DNA from: Ruminococcus sp.
GTDB lineage: Bacteria; Bacillota; Clostridia; Oscillospirales; Ruminococcaceae
Direction: 5' to 3'
NCBI GenBank assembly: GCA_021201755.1
Contig: JAJQEI010000022.1
Span: forward strand, 1-33,703
Length of the DNA stretch: 33,703 nucleotides
Under the pieces are notes generated by a model. That model saw nothing but the letters and a program-made list of their open reading frames with translations. It searched no databases and was not told the origin of the DNA. This document shows, in pieces, positions 18,571 through 25,619 of this stretch. The stretch's first letter is position 1; the number at the start of each line of letters is the position of its first letter. The translations under genes were made by a program, and so were the position numbers.

Positions 18571-19899
18571 GTGCATATTTTAGCAGATTCTTTTTTAAAT
18601 AAAACAGGTTTATCCTTTTTTTGGGACAAATTGAAGTCCTACTTTGTCGCACAGGAGGACGGCAAAACGCTGTCATCCAACGATTATACAGACGAGGACA
18701 AAGCAAAGCTGGATACGATAGACGATTATTTACCACTTAGTGGTGGAACGATGGACAAGGGTGCAACAGTTACGCTCCCTTATGCATCGGATGACAGAAC
18801 ACTAACGCTTGCGCCGGCAGGTCTGCGCTATCAGATACCCAGCAGCAGTGGAGCGGCACAAGGGTTTACGTGGTACGAAAACGACGGTTCTGGCGATATT
18901 GCGTGCCAGATGGGGCTGTATAACAGTGTTACGACTGATAATCGATATCTATATTTTGGTGGTACGTATTCCGACCCGCTGATGAAGCTTTCTACAGGTG
19001 GAGAGCTTACGTGTTCTACATCTTCCGCCGATACTTTTTACGAGGGTGGAACGACATTATCAGCAAAGTACAAGCAGTGGCAATATGGCACAGTAGGTGC
19101 AACGTCGTCAGTGGCACAACCCTATTACAAAATGGCGAGCTTGGAAATTACGGGCAGCAGTACGCCGGTAAAATTGTCGCTGAAGGTGACAGACGGATAC
19201 AACGCCAACGCTTACGGCATTTTGACGGCACGAGTCCGCACAGGGTCATCTGCTACTGGCGCACCGTCTTATGCTACTTTGTATTGGGAATATTTAGCCG
19301 GCAGAAACGCCGTACTCAGCGATTATATTTTAGCTTACAAAATAACGGACAGCGGCTTACTTGTGGAGGTGTGGTATCATGCATCTTCTACATACAACAC
19401 GATTCATTTTTGTGAGCTGCTAGAAGCAAGCGATTATACTACACAGTCACAGAGTACATGGACATTATATTCCGGCACAGGGTTGGGAGAAACGGAAATC
19501 GATTCCGATTATACGCAAGTCACTTCTTCCCTGCCAGCATTGCGGAATCCGGTTACGGATTTGGATGATTCAGGGTGGACGTCGGTGACGGTCACAAGCG
19601 CACAGTCTAGCAGCGATGCGGTGCAATATCGCACAATCGGGTCACAAATATTTATCAGCGGTGACATTACATTATCCAGTGCATTAAGCAGTGGCACATA
19701 CTGTGACGTAAACACGGACTTAATAGGTAGCAATGGCTTAACGCTCACAGGTACAGGATATGTTTCCAACAGTACCTCCGGGGTTGCTTGCATTGTTAAG
19801 ATGGATTCGACAACTTATTCAAAGTTTTCATTTATGTTTCCAAATGGCGGCATTGCAGGGAATATAATTCATTTCACCCTGTCCGGCACAATCGATTAA
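18571..19899 (+). CDS. Tail fibre/receptor-binding protein (long paralogue)
   Basis: This 442-aa reading frame shares the fibre attachment module of the previous gene (FLNKTGLSFFWDKLKSYFVA, then QEDG), followed by LPLSGGTM, a common fibre motif, and long Ser/Thr/Gly-rich beta domains to TAA 19897-19899. The start is uncertain. GTG 18571 is possible and has GAAAGATGG upstream, but the conserved module begins ADSFLNKTG, immediately after ATT TTA; the normal ATG may have been lost. The protein is likely the main host-recognition fibre. Confidence 0.7.
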   Translation: MHILADSFLNKTGLSFFWDKLKSYFVAQEDGKTLSSNDYTDEDKAKLDTIDDYLPLSGGTMDKGATVTLPYASDDRTLTLAPAGLRYQIPSSSGAAQGFTWYENDGSGDIACQMGLYNSVTTDNRYLYFGGTYSDPLMKLSTGGELTCSTSSADTFYEGGTTLSAKYKQWQYGTVGATSSVAQPYYKMASLEITGSSTPVKLSLKVTDGYNANAYGILTARVRTGSSATGAPSYATLYWEYLAGRNAVLSDYILAYKITDSGLLVEVWYHASSTYNTIHFCELLEASDYTTQSQSTWTLYSGTGLGETEIDSDYTQVTSSLPALRNPVTDLDDSGWTSVTVTSAQSSSDAVQYRTIGSQIFISGDITLSSALSSGTYCDVNTDLIGSNGLTLTGTGYVSNSTSGVACIVKMDSTTYSKFSFMFPNGGIAGNIIHFTLSGTID

Positions 19900-19912
19900 A
19901 GGCGGTGACTCT

Positions 19913-20143
19913 ATGGACTGGACGGAAATTATTACGGCTGTTATTGCAGCGGTTGCAGCAGTGGGTGGATCGGCTTTAGTGCAATCGAAAGCAACCGCCG
20001 TACTGCAAGCGAAATTTGAAGCGTTGAAAGAGGAGGATATTGCAACGCTATCGGGCAGAGTGGACAAGCACAACCAATTACAGGAGCGTGTGCTAAAAAA
20101 TGAGTGCAAGATTGAAGAACTCGAAAAAGAAATCAGAGGATGA
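19913..20143 (+). CDS. Holin-like membrane/coiled-coil protein (XhlA-like)
   Basis: This 76-aa protein starts at ATG 19913 (MDWTEIITAVIAAVAAVGG) after AAGGCGGTGA. One N-terminal membrane segment is followed by a heptad-like helix (LEAKFEALKEED-like spacing, ending KIEELEKEIRG). This topology suits small phage lysis accessory proteins of the haemolysin XhlA kind. It overlaps the following gene by 44 bases, so the two are likely translated together. Confidence 0.6.
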   Translation: MDWTEIITAVIAAVAAVGGSALVQSKATAVLQAKFEALKEEDIATLSGRVDKHNQLQERVLKNECKIEELEKEIRG

Positions 20144-20483
20144 CCTCTCAGGAGGGGCATCAAAAATTGAAAATCTTCTGAAGAAATCCCCTATCAACTA
20201 TTTTTCGGATTTGTTTATTATTGCTATGGTTGTCTGTTGGATATTGGTGCTTGTGGTTATGTGCATCATAGCAGTTTATGCAACGGTGCACTATGCAGAT
20301 GTCACCATTTGGAGCGATATTGCAAATTTAACCGGCATTCCCTTAAGTTGTGGCGGTGCGGTTTGGATGATTAAAAACAGCGTCCAGCACGCCATCGCCA
20401 ATAACCGAGGGGAACAGGCGAAAATGGACTTTCCGAGGGTGGATGATACGGACGTGGAAAAGGAAGATGAAGTGAAAGGGTGA
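20100..20483 (+). CDS. Two-membrane-segment holin-like protein
   Basis: This 127-aa protein starts at ATG 20100 with CAGGAG about 13 bases upstream. It has a basic N-terminus, a strong membrane segment (FIIAMVVCWILVLVVMCIIA) and a weaker second one (about residues 80-97). The C-terminus is charged. It lies between the XhlA-like protein and the endolysin and overlaps the former, so a holin role is likely. The start is less certain because most of the overlap is low complexity. Confidence 0.55.
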   Translation: MSARLKNSKKKSEDDLSGGASKIENLLKKSPINYFSDLFIIAMVVCWILVLVVMCIIAVYATVHYADVTIWSDIANLTGIPLSCGGAVWMIKNSVQHAIANNRGEQAKMDFPRVDDTDVEKEDEVKG

Positions 20484-20487
20484 TATT

Positions 20488-21297
20488 ATGTCAAAAACAA
20501 ACAGCGGTCTAGTCACCTATGCAAAGGCGCAAATCGGCTTGCCTTATTGGTATGGCACATTTGGGCAGACGGCAAGCGAAAGCCTATACACGGCGAAAAA
20601 GAAGCAATATCCGAGCTATTATACGGCATCCGATTTTTCTAGCCAATACGGCAAGAGGGTTCACGACTGTGTGGGGCTGATAAAAGGGTATCTCTGGAGT
20701 AGTTCCACCACGGCAACACTGACATACACGGCATCGCAAGACGTTCCCGCATCTGGAATGTACTCGAAAGCGACCACAAAGGGTGGTATTTCTAGTTTCC
20801 CTATGAAAGCCGGTCAACTGGTTTTTAAATCCAGTTCCAGCAGCTCCAGCGGCATCCACCATGTAGGCGTATTTGGCGGCGATGGCTATGTTTATGAAGC
20901 AAAGGGGCACGCCTACGGCGTTGTTAAGACGGTTTACGCTGCGAAGGATTGGCAGTATTGGGCACAATGTCCGTGGTGCACGGATAACACGGCAAGCACG
21001 TTCAGCACCTCTACGACGTCCAGCACGTCCACCACAAGCAGGACGGCGATAGCAGCGGCAAAGTCGAAAGACAGTAGCTTAGCAGGGACGTATAAAGTGA
21101 CAGCATCCCAGCTCAATATGAGAAACGGTGCCGGCACGATCTACAGTATTATGACAACACTGTCAAAAAATACCAAGGTAAAAAATTACGGATATTATAC
21201 CGAGGTCAGCGGTGTAAAGTGGCTATATGTGCAAGTCACAGTAAACAGCGTGACTTATATGGGATTCTGTAGCGAGAAATATTTGACGAAAGTGTAA
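20488..21297 (+). CDS. Endolysin: NlpC/P60-type peptidase with SH3 domain
   Basis: This 269-aa protein follows AAAGGGTGATATT. The N-terminal NlpC/P60-like cysteine peptidase (about 1-160) shows nucleophile Cys61 in VHDCVGLIKGYLW, His124/125 in SGIHHVGVFGGDG and a candidate third polar residue His141 in AKGHAYGV. A Ser/Thr-rich linker (about 168-198) leads to a bacterial SH3 domain (about 200-269; ASQLNMRNGAG, CSEKYLTKV), which should bind the cell wall. It cleaves peptidoglycan at lysis after holin action. It has no signal peptide, as expected for holin-dependent export. It is intact and last in the operon. Confidence 0.85.
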   Translation: MSKTNSGLVTYAKAQIGLPYWYGTFGQTASESLYTAKKKQYPSYYTASDFSSQYGKRVHDCVGLIKGYLWSSSTTATLTYTASQDVPASGMYSKATTKGGISSFPMKAGQLVFKSSSSSSSGIHHVGVFGGDGYVYEAKGHAYGVVKTVYAAKDWQYWAQCPWCTDNTASTFSTSTTSSTSTTSRTAIAAAKSKDSSLAGTYKVTASQLNMRNGAGTIYSIMTTLSKNTKVKNYGYYTEVSGVKWLYVQVTVNSVTYMGFCSEKYLTKV

Positions 21298-21305
21298 AAA
21301 TATAG

Positions 21306-21343
21306 CGGTATCGGGCGTTCGTTTTGCCTGATACCGTTTTTTT
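21306..21343 (+). terminator. Strong terminator of the late phage operon
   Basis: CGGTATCGGGC (21306-21316) pairs with GCCTGATACCG (21326-21336, one G-U) and is followed by seven T. It sits 9 bases past the endolysin stop. Confidence 0.9.
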
Positions 21344-21741
21344 CTGCGTTTATTGTGCTAATGTGCTAAACTGGATAGCTGCGATAAACGGGTCAATTAG
21401 AATTAGTTCGTATTTTATTGAGGGAGTACCACCATTTGAATCTGCGTATTATGGAAGGATACGCAGAGGTCGTAATTGCATTATTTTACGTAATTACGAC
21501 CTTTTTTGTTGTAAGAAAATAGGCAGATTGTTTCAGTACGGGGTAGAAATTTGTGAAATGTGGCGTATTTTGTGTCGCATCATTTTGAAATTCTCTTGTG
21601 TAAAAAAAGTGCGACAATGCGACAGATATAGATTTTCTATGATATAATTGTCATTTATTTCGAAATAACATATTGAAAATTAACTATTTCAGATCTGATT
21701 TAAGCCAATCCAAACCTCTTTCATAAAGAAATAATGCGACA
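21344..21741. other. Gene-poor regulatory stretch after the lysis module
   Basis: Between the late-operon terminator and the repeat ORF I see no credible gene. A 107-codon frame at 21324-21647 starts inside the terminator and runs through both hairpins, so I discount it. The stretch holds the double hairpin, a candidate promoter near 21619-21648 and two copies of a 14-bp repeat. Confidence 0.6.
21441..21507 (+). ncRNA. Two adjacent hairpins ending in a T-run; candidate small RNA end
   Basis: TCTGCGTAT/ATACGCAGA (21441-21449 with 21459-21467) directly abuts GGTCGTAATT/AATTACGACC (21468-21477 with 21492-21501), followed by TTTTTT. Back-to-back stems, the second an intrinsic terminator, suggest the 3' end of a short non-coding RNA or leader. 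Nothing coding is convincing here; no known RNA family is recognised. Confidence 0.5.
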
Positions 21742-21749
21742 ATGCGACA
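21611..21749 (+). promoter_or_regulatory. Candidate promoter with paired 14-bp operator-like repeats
   Basis: GCGACAATGCGACA occurs at 21611-21624 and again at 21736-21749; each copy is itself a doubled GCGACA. TATAAT at 21643-21648 lies 18 bases after the GCGACA at 21619, giving a plausible -35/-10 pair with the repeat covering the -35 site. The second copy lies at the start of the following ORF. This fits a repressor with two sites, but it is inferred from spacing alone. Confidence 0.45.
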
Positions 21750-22047
21750 AACGTATGGTCATACGAAAATCAATGAAATAATAATACAGGGGGGGTACGT
21801 GGAAGGGTGCTTGGAAAATTGTATTTTGAAGAATTCTTTACATAGGCATCTTACTTTGGCAACTCCTTTATGCAATCAACCTATTCTGAAGAACCCTTTA
21901 TATAAGCATCTTATTTTGAAGACTTCTTCATGTAATCAACCCATTTTGAAGAACGATTTATATAGGCATTCTATTCTGACAACTCCTTCATGTAATTATC
22001 CCATTCTGAGGGAATCTTTACATATGTATAAGGATGTTTGGAAATAG
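21742..22047 (+). CDS. Short ORF built of 60-bp (2 x 30-bp) tandem repeats
   Basis: This 101-codon frame contains about 3.5 copies of an exact 60-base period from about 21821 to 22040. Its translation is a chain of decapeptides beginning IL[KTR]: ILKNPLYKHL, ILKTSSCNQP, ILKNDLYRHS, ILTTPSCNYP. Because 60 and 30 are multiples of three, the frame stays open through all copies. No start-proximal ribosome site is clear (GGGGGG at 21789-21795 lies inside). It may be a real small repeat protein or repeat DNA with a chance frame. The function is unknown. Confidence 0.35.
   Translation: MRQTYGHTKINEIIIQGGYVEGCLENCILKNSLHRHLTLATPLCNQPILKNPLYKHLILKTSSCNQPILKNDLYRHSILTTPSCNYPILRESLHMYKDVWK
21821..22040 (+). 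repeat. 60-bp tandem repeat, about 3.5 copies
   Basis: Bases 60 apart match closely from about 21821 to 22040 (for example ATGCAATCAACC, ATGTAATCAACC, ATGTAATTATCC at 21870, 21930 and 21990). A weaker 30-base half period is visible (TTTGAAGA or TTCTGA every 30). There are no unique spacers, so it is not a CRISPR array. Confidence 0.85.
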
Positions 22048-22063
22048 ATTGTGTGTTTTATCC

Positions 22064-22110
22064 GAAAATCCTCTCTAAGTTTGTATGACTTAGAGGGGAT
22101 TTCTTTGTTT
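22064..22110 (+). terminator. Hairpin terminator
   Basis: GAAAATCCTCTCTAAGT (22064-22080) pairs with ACTTAGAGGGGATTTC (from 22088, few mismatches), followed by TTTGTTT. It ends transcription from the repeat ORF side. Confidence 0.75.
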
Positions 22111-22203
22111 GTCGATTTTTAGAAAAACAATCTGAATGTCCTCTTCTCGAAATCCATTTCTATTCAAACAGAAAATAACATGGTATTGTTATTTCTAGTT
22201 ATG

Positions 22204-22238
22204 TACCGTAGCGGTTTAAACCGTTGCGGTATTTTTTT
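22204..22238 (+). terminator. Hairpin terminator upstream of the 220-aa gene
   Basis: TACCGTAGCGGTTT (22204-22217) folds onto AAACCGTTGCGGTA (with G-U pairs), then seven T. Lying about 100 bases before a gene start, it could also act as an attenuator. Confidence 0.75.
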
Positions 22239-22273
22239 ATGCATTAACTTCCTTAATATGGTACTTTAAAAAA

Positions 22274-22330
22274 GTTCCTCCTAGAACAAGATAATATGGG
22301 CAAAAAAAGAGCCTAATAAAAAGGAGGAAC
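22274..22330 (+). promoter_or_regulatory. Perfect anti-Shine-Dalgarno inverted repeat
   Basis: GTTCCTCCT at 22274-22282 is the exact reverse complement of AGGAGGAAC at 22322-22330, which contains the ribosome site of the gene at 22336. The 39-base loop is A-rich and contains ATGGGCAAAAAAAGAGCC. If transcribed together, the stem would hide the ribosome site, so translation would depend on temperature, ligand, a protein or translation of the loop. Confidence 0.65.
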
Positions 22331-22335
22331 CACAA

Positions 22336-22998
22336 ATGAAATCAAATCAAACACAAGAAATCATCAAAACCATAAATCGAGAGGTGCATCAGCAAATGAT
22401 AAACGAGGAAAAGAACACATACGATCCAGAGATCGTAATGCCGTTAATCAAAATAGAATACATTCCTCTAAAAAAATCATACAATATAATGAGCAGAGAA
22501 GACACCAAAACTAACCAAAAACGCCGAGCTAAGCGTCCAGGCGAATTGGAGGAAAAAATAAAAGAGGGAAAAATCGCAGAAGCGAGAGAGATAATAAAAA
22601 GTCAATACTACCGGAGCATCACCGCAACATCGCAAGATGAGCGATGGTTGTGCAACGAAAAAACAGCCAGAAAAATTCTGAAAAGTTTTTTCACAATGAT
22701 AGGACATCATGACATCGATAAAATCCACAAATCGTTGGCTAATGACGTAATCAAGTTAGGAAACCGATGGTTGGATCATACAAAAAACTTGTATATATGC
22801 TGCCAATCACTTGAAAAAGCGTTGGATTGCATGAATGCCGAAGAAATGATCCTTACATATGAAACATACTTACTTGTGAAAAAAATGATCCTCATCGAAA
22901 GTGATAATGAGCAAGCATACCATGACAAGGCAGCAACACTGCTGAAAGAAAAAACATTAAATGCAGTGTATGCTGCCGGAAAAATAATGAAATCATAA
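22336..22998 (+). CDS. Unrecognised basic helical protein, 220 aa
   Basis: The start is ATG 22336, 5 bases after AGGAGGAAC. I recognise no family. The first about 60 residues are polar, then comes a Lys/Arg/Glu-rich stretch (about 56-85: KTNQKRRAKRPGELEEKI). The remainder looks all-helical, with a Cys pair (ICCQSLEKALDC) and no signal peptide or membrane segment. A basic helical protein in phage or plasmid DNA may bind nucleic acid. It stands alone between two terminators with a self-complementary ribosome site, so it is controlled as a single gene. Intact. Confidence 0.65.
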   Translation: MKSNQTQEIIKTINREVHQQMINEEKNTYDPEIVMPLIKIEYIPLKKSYNIMSREDTKTNQKRRAKRPGELEEKIKEGKIAEAREIIKSQYYRSITATSQDERWLCNEKTARKILKSFFTMIGHHDIDKIHKSLANDVIKLGNRWLDHTKNLYICCQSLEKALDCMNAEEMILTYETYLLVKKMILIESDNEQAYHDKAATLLKEKTLNAVYAAGKIMKS

Positions 22999-23006
22999 AA
23001 AGTTCA

Positions 23007-23036
23007 CCATATTCCATTTGGAATATGGCGTTTTTT
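23007..23036 (+). terminator. Intrinsic terminator after the 220-aa gene
   Basis: CCATATTCC (23007-23015) pairs with GGAATATGG (23020-23028) around ATTT, followed by CGTTTTTTG. A perfect 9-bp stem. Confidence 0.9.
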
Positions 23037-23083
23037 GTTTGCCTGAATATATACCATTTGTTCGGTGAGAAATGGACACAAAT

Positions 23084-23112
23084 TTGACATTTACAATGGC
23101 AAAGTGAATATG
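23084..23112 (+). promoter_or_regulatory. Candidate promoter for the DUF927 gene pair
   Basis: A perfect TTGACA (23084-23089) is followed after 17-19 bases by AATATGAG, a weak -10. The leader of about 150 bases then contains TATATCG twice in tandem (about 23151-23164) and CTATGTC/GACATACG inverted copies, which could bind a regulator. Confidence 0.35.
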
Positions 23113-23261
23113 AGATAATAAAGCCATAGCAAAGAGCCGGTCTATGTCGGTATATCGTATATCGAAATTATGGACATACGGTTCTAAATGCTATACAATA
23201 CAATCAGCGTACCGCAATTACAAATGGTACAGCAACTAAATTCATAAAGGAGGTCTTTTTC

Positions 23262-23639
23262 ATGAAAGATACAACTGCATCAAACGCTGCCGAGTTAGCA
23301 GCAACAACTTCCGATCCAGAAGAAACCAAAGGGGCACTTCATCCGGTTGAAGAAACCTTTTATCTGGAGGATGGCACATACACCGGAATCATATCAAATG
23401 CTTTTCTATATAAGGAAGGTCATGTCATGATTAAAATCGAACTGGAAGAAAATAAGGCGTTTTTGTTGGCAACATCGATTGAAAAATTAGAACGGTACCC
23501 TTATTCTCAGCTATTGATGCAAGCGAATGTGAGAAACGTTAAAGATTTGGAAAATTTGAAAGTGCAATTCGTTATCCAAAATAACAGCAAGAATGGTGAG
23601 ATATTTTCAAATGTGAAAAAGATTTATCTTGCAAACTAA
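23262..23639 (+). CDS. Small acidic protein upstream of the DUF927 ATPase
   Basis: This 125-aa protein starts at ATG 23262 after AAAGGAGGT. A disordered Thr/Ala/Glu-rich N-terminus (about 1-30) is followed by a compact domain with alternating beta pattern (TYTGIISNAFLYKEGHVMIK, VQFVIQNNSKNGEIFSNV). That pattern would fit an OB-fold-like single-strand binding domain, but this is only a guess from strand spacing. It shares a leader with the DUF927 gene, 94 bases downstream. No recognised family. Confidence 0.6.
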   Translation: MKDTTASNAAELAATTSDPEETKGALHPVEETFYLEDGTYTGIISNAFLYKEGHVMIKIELEENKAFLLATSIEKLERYPYSQLLMQANVRNVKDLENLKVQFVIQNNSKNGEIFSNVKKIYLAN

Positions 23640-23665
23640 ATTGACAAAGGTTTTAAAGGCAGATT

Positions 23666-23690
23666 CTGCATATGTAAGAAACATATGCAG
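23666..23690 (+). repeat. Perfect 9-bp stem-loop between two genes
   Basis: CTGCATATG (23666-23674) pairs with CATATGCAG (23682-23690) around TAAGAAA. It lies about 45 bases before the start at 23734 and lacks a T-run, so it is more likely an RNA-processing or stability element than a terminator. Confidence 0.65.
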
Positions 23691-23733
23691 GATTACTTTA
23701 AAACGAATTCATTGTTCCAGAGGAGGTCTTACT

Positions 23734-25048
23734 ATGATGAATAGTGAAATAGAATATCAAAATTATGAAGCTTTGCCCTTTTATGATAAAGTCCAAAAAG
23801 CCAAAAATATAGTTGGTCAGTTTGAATCGAAAGAACTTGATAAGAATGAAATGCAAATTCTCAAGATGACGGAGGAAGATTATCCTGTAATCCCAGTTCA
23901 GAATCGATATTATTTAATCGCAATTACCAGTAAAAATTTCACCGGCATTCGGTGGCTTACCAATTGGTTCGAAATCGATTCGATTTATCGGGATCAAGAG
24001 AATACGCATCATGTAAAACTAAAAGCTGCAGATAAAATTGTAGAAGTGGATTATGGAATGTTGTATCCCAAAGATATTACCGGACTCACAAAATATGGTA
24101 TTATCATTGATTTCGAGTATGTACAGGAAATGAGCCGATATGTATTGAAAAAAGCACAGAAATATGAAATAGAGCAGCAATCAAATCATATTGGATTTGC
24201 AGTGCATAAAGATGATTTCTCATTCGAAGCATATGATCTGAAACCACAGGTGCTGCAATATACCCATGAGATTGTATGGGATGATTATGTCAAAGGAATG
24301 AATGCGCTATTGACCAATGTCCCAATCATGTTTGCACTTTGCTGCAGCTGTGCATCGCTCTTTCTTGCATATTTGGGAATGAAATGCGAAATGCCTTTGC
24401 AGTCGTTTATTATCTCATTTTATGGAAAATCCACAACCGGTAAGAGTACAGCACAAACGATGATGGCATCGGTCTATACCAAACCGGATGATAACAAAGT
24501 ATACATTCCATTCTTTAGCACAATTCATGCGATTGTAAAAAAATATTGCAAATAAATTTGGCGTACCACAGATATTTGACGAAGCAACTGTATCATCTAA
24601 TATCAATATGGAAAGCTTGCTGTACACAATTACACTTGAGCATGATAAAGGTCGATGTAATAGCAATGCCACACTTAAAAATTCAGATACATGGAAAACG
24701 ATTGTAATTACATCATCTGAGAATCCTCTATTGTCGGAAACTCGAATGCATAACAAAGGGTTGGATGCAAGACTGCTTAGCTTTTCTCTCAAATTTACCA
24801 ATGATCGTGTGCATAGCGATCAAATACATGAATTCTGCGGCAGAAATTATGGCATTCTTGGGAAAGCATTATCAGAATATCTGCTTGGTGCAGATTCTGA
24901 AAATATTGTCAAGATTTACGAGGATTGCAATGCTTTGAAGTGTCACAGACAATTTAATAAAACTTTGACAAACTGTTATGATGTATATATGCCAACAGAG
25001 GAAGCAGAATTGCAAACGCCACTTGAATATATTAGTTATTTTGGATGA
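23734..25048 (+). pseudogene. DUF927-type replicative ATPase/helicase, frameshifted at an A7 run
   Basis: The start is ATG 23734 after AGAGGAGGT. About 270 codons lead through a P-loop (GKSTTGKSTAQTMMAS, near 24426-24470) to a TAA at 24553-24555. The true continuation lies in the +1 frame: removing one A from the A7 run at about 24538-24545 joins HAIVK to NIANKFGVPQIFDEAT. The second part ends at TGA 25046-25048. The P-loop, DEAT and ITSSENPL (sensor-like) segments match the DUF927 superfamily found on plasmids and integrative elements. At about 437 residues it is short for that family, so the C-terminus may also be missing. It might be recovered by slippage on the A7 run. Confidence 0.65.
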
Positions 25049-25151
25049 AGCCGATTGCGGATAGAAATTGCGTGGCTTTTTTGCGAATTTTGTTGTGATT
25101 TTTCGGTGTTCGCTATTGTAATGATCCTCAGTCAAGAAAAATTTTTATTCT

Positions 25152-25619
25152 TCAATCTGTTTGACCCATGTAAACATCACATTCAAGCCGATCATTTATC
25201 ACGTCATCTAGGAATGCATCATAAAGCTTTTCAATATCATCTTCTTTTACTTCTTCATCTCCCTCTAGCATGTAGTATAGTGAGTCCTCTATATAATCCC
25301 AGAAACATTCAGACATATCGATCTGATCACATAATTGTTCATATGGGGTGTAGGGTTTCCAATCGCTAATTTCCGGTGCAGTGTGATCACAATAAACTCC
25401 TCCATCATCAATACTGAAATTCATGTACAATGCATCTGTGTATAGTCTCATAGCATTAGTTTTACGATGATCATCCCAACCGAAATCTTCTCCATCAAGG
25501 CTGACTCCATTTTTCTCCGCTTGCTCATGTAAATATTTGCAAAATTTAGAATTGGTAAGGCGATATGTTACAAAGCTTGAACTACTCGAATTCGTCACAA
25601 AATCTGTTCTAATTTTCAT
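25152..25619 (-). CDS. Acidic protein with MKIRTDFVTNSSSSSF N-terminus; candidate rSAM partner
   Basis: This 155-aa protein starts at ATG 25619-25617 (- strand), with GGAGG just before it. It overlaps the end of the radical SAM gene by 11 bases, so translation is coupled. Residues 1-16 read MKIRTDFVTNSSSSSF, a segment I recall as a constant N-terminus on otherwise dissimilar clostridial proteins. The rest is strongly acidic with many Tyr and Trp and five Cys (27, 77, 97, 105, 147); there is no signal peptide or membrane segment. The constant-leader/variable-body layout next to a radical SAM enzyme suggests a modified substrate, but this is inference. Confidence 0.75.
   Translation of the reverse strand: MKIRTDFVTNSSSSSFVTYRLTNSKFCKYLHEQAEKNGVSLDGEDFGWDDHRKTNAMRLYTDALYMNFSIDDGGVYCDHTAPEISDWKPYTPYEQLCDQIDMSECFWDYIEDSLYYMLEGDEEVKEDDIEKLYDAFLDDVINDRLECDVYMGQTD

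Noticed and set aside
21324..21647. 107-codon + strand frame after the endolysin
   Set aside because: It starts inside the late-operon terminator and runs through two hairpins, one of them a second terminator; it has no ribosome site.
21821..22040. CRISPR array
   Set aside because: The 60-bp units are contiguous and diverged, with no unique spacers, and no cas gene is present in the window.
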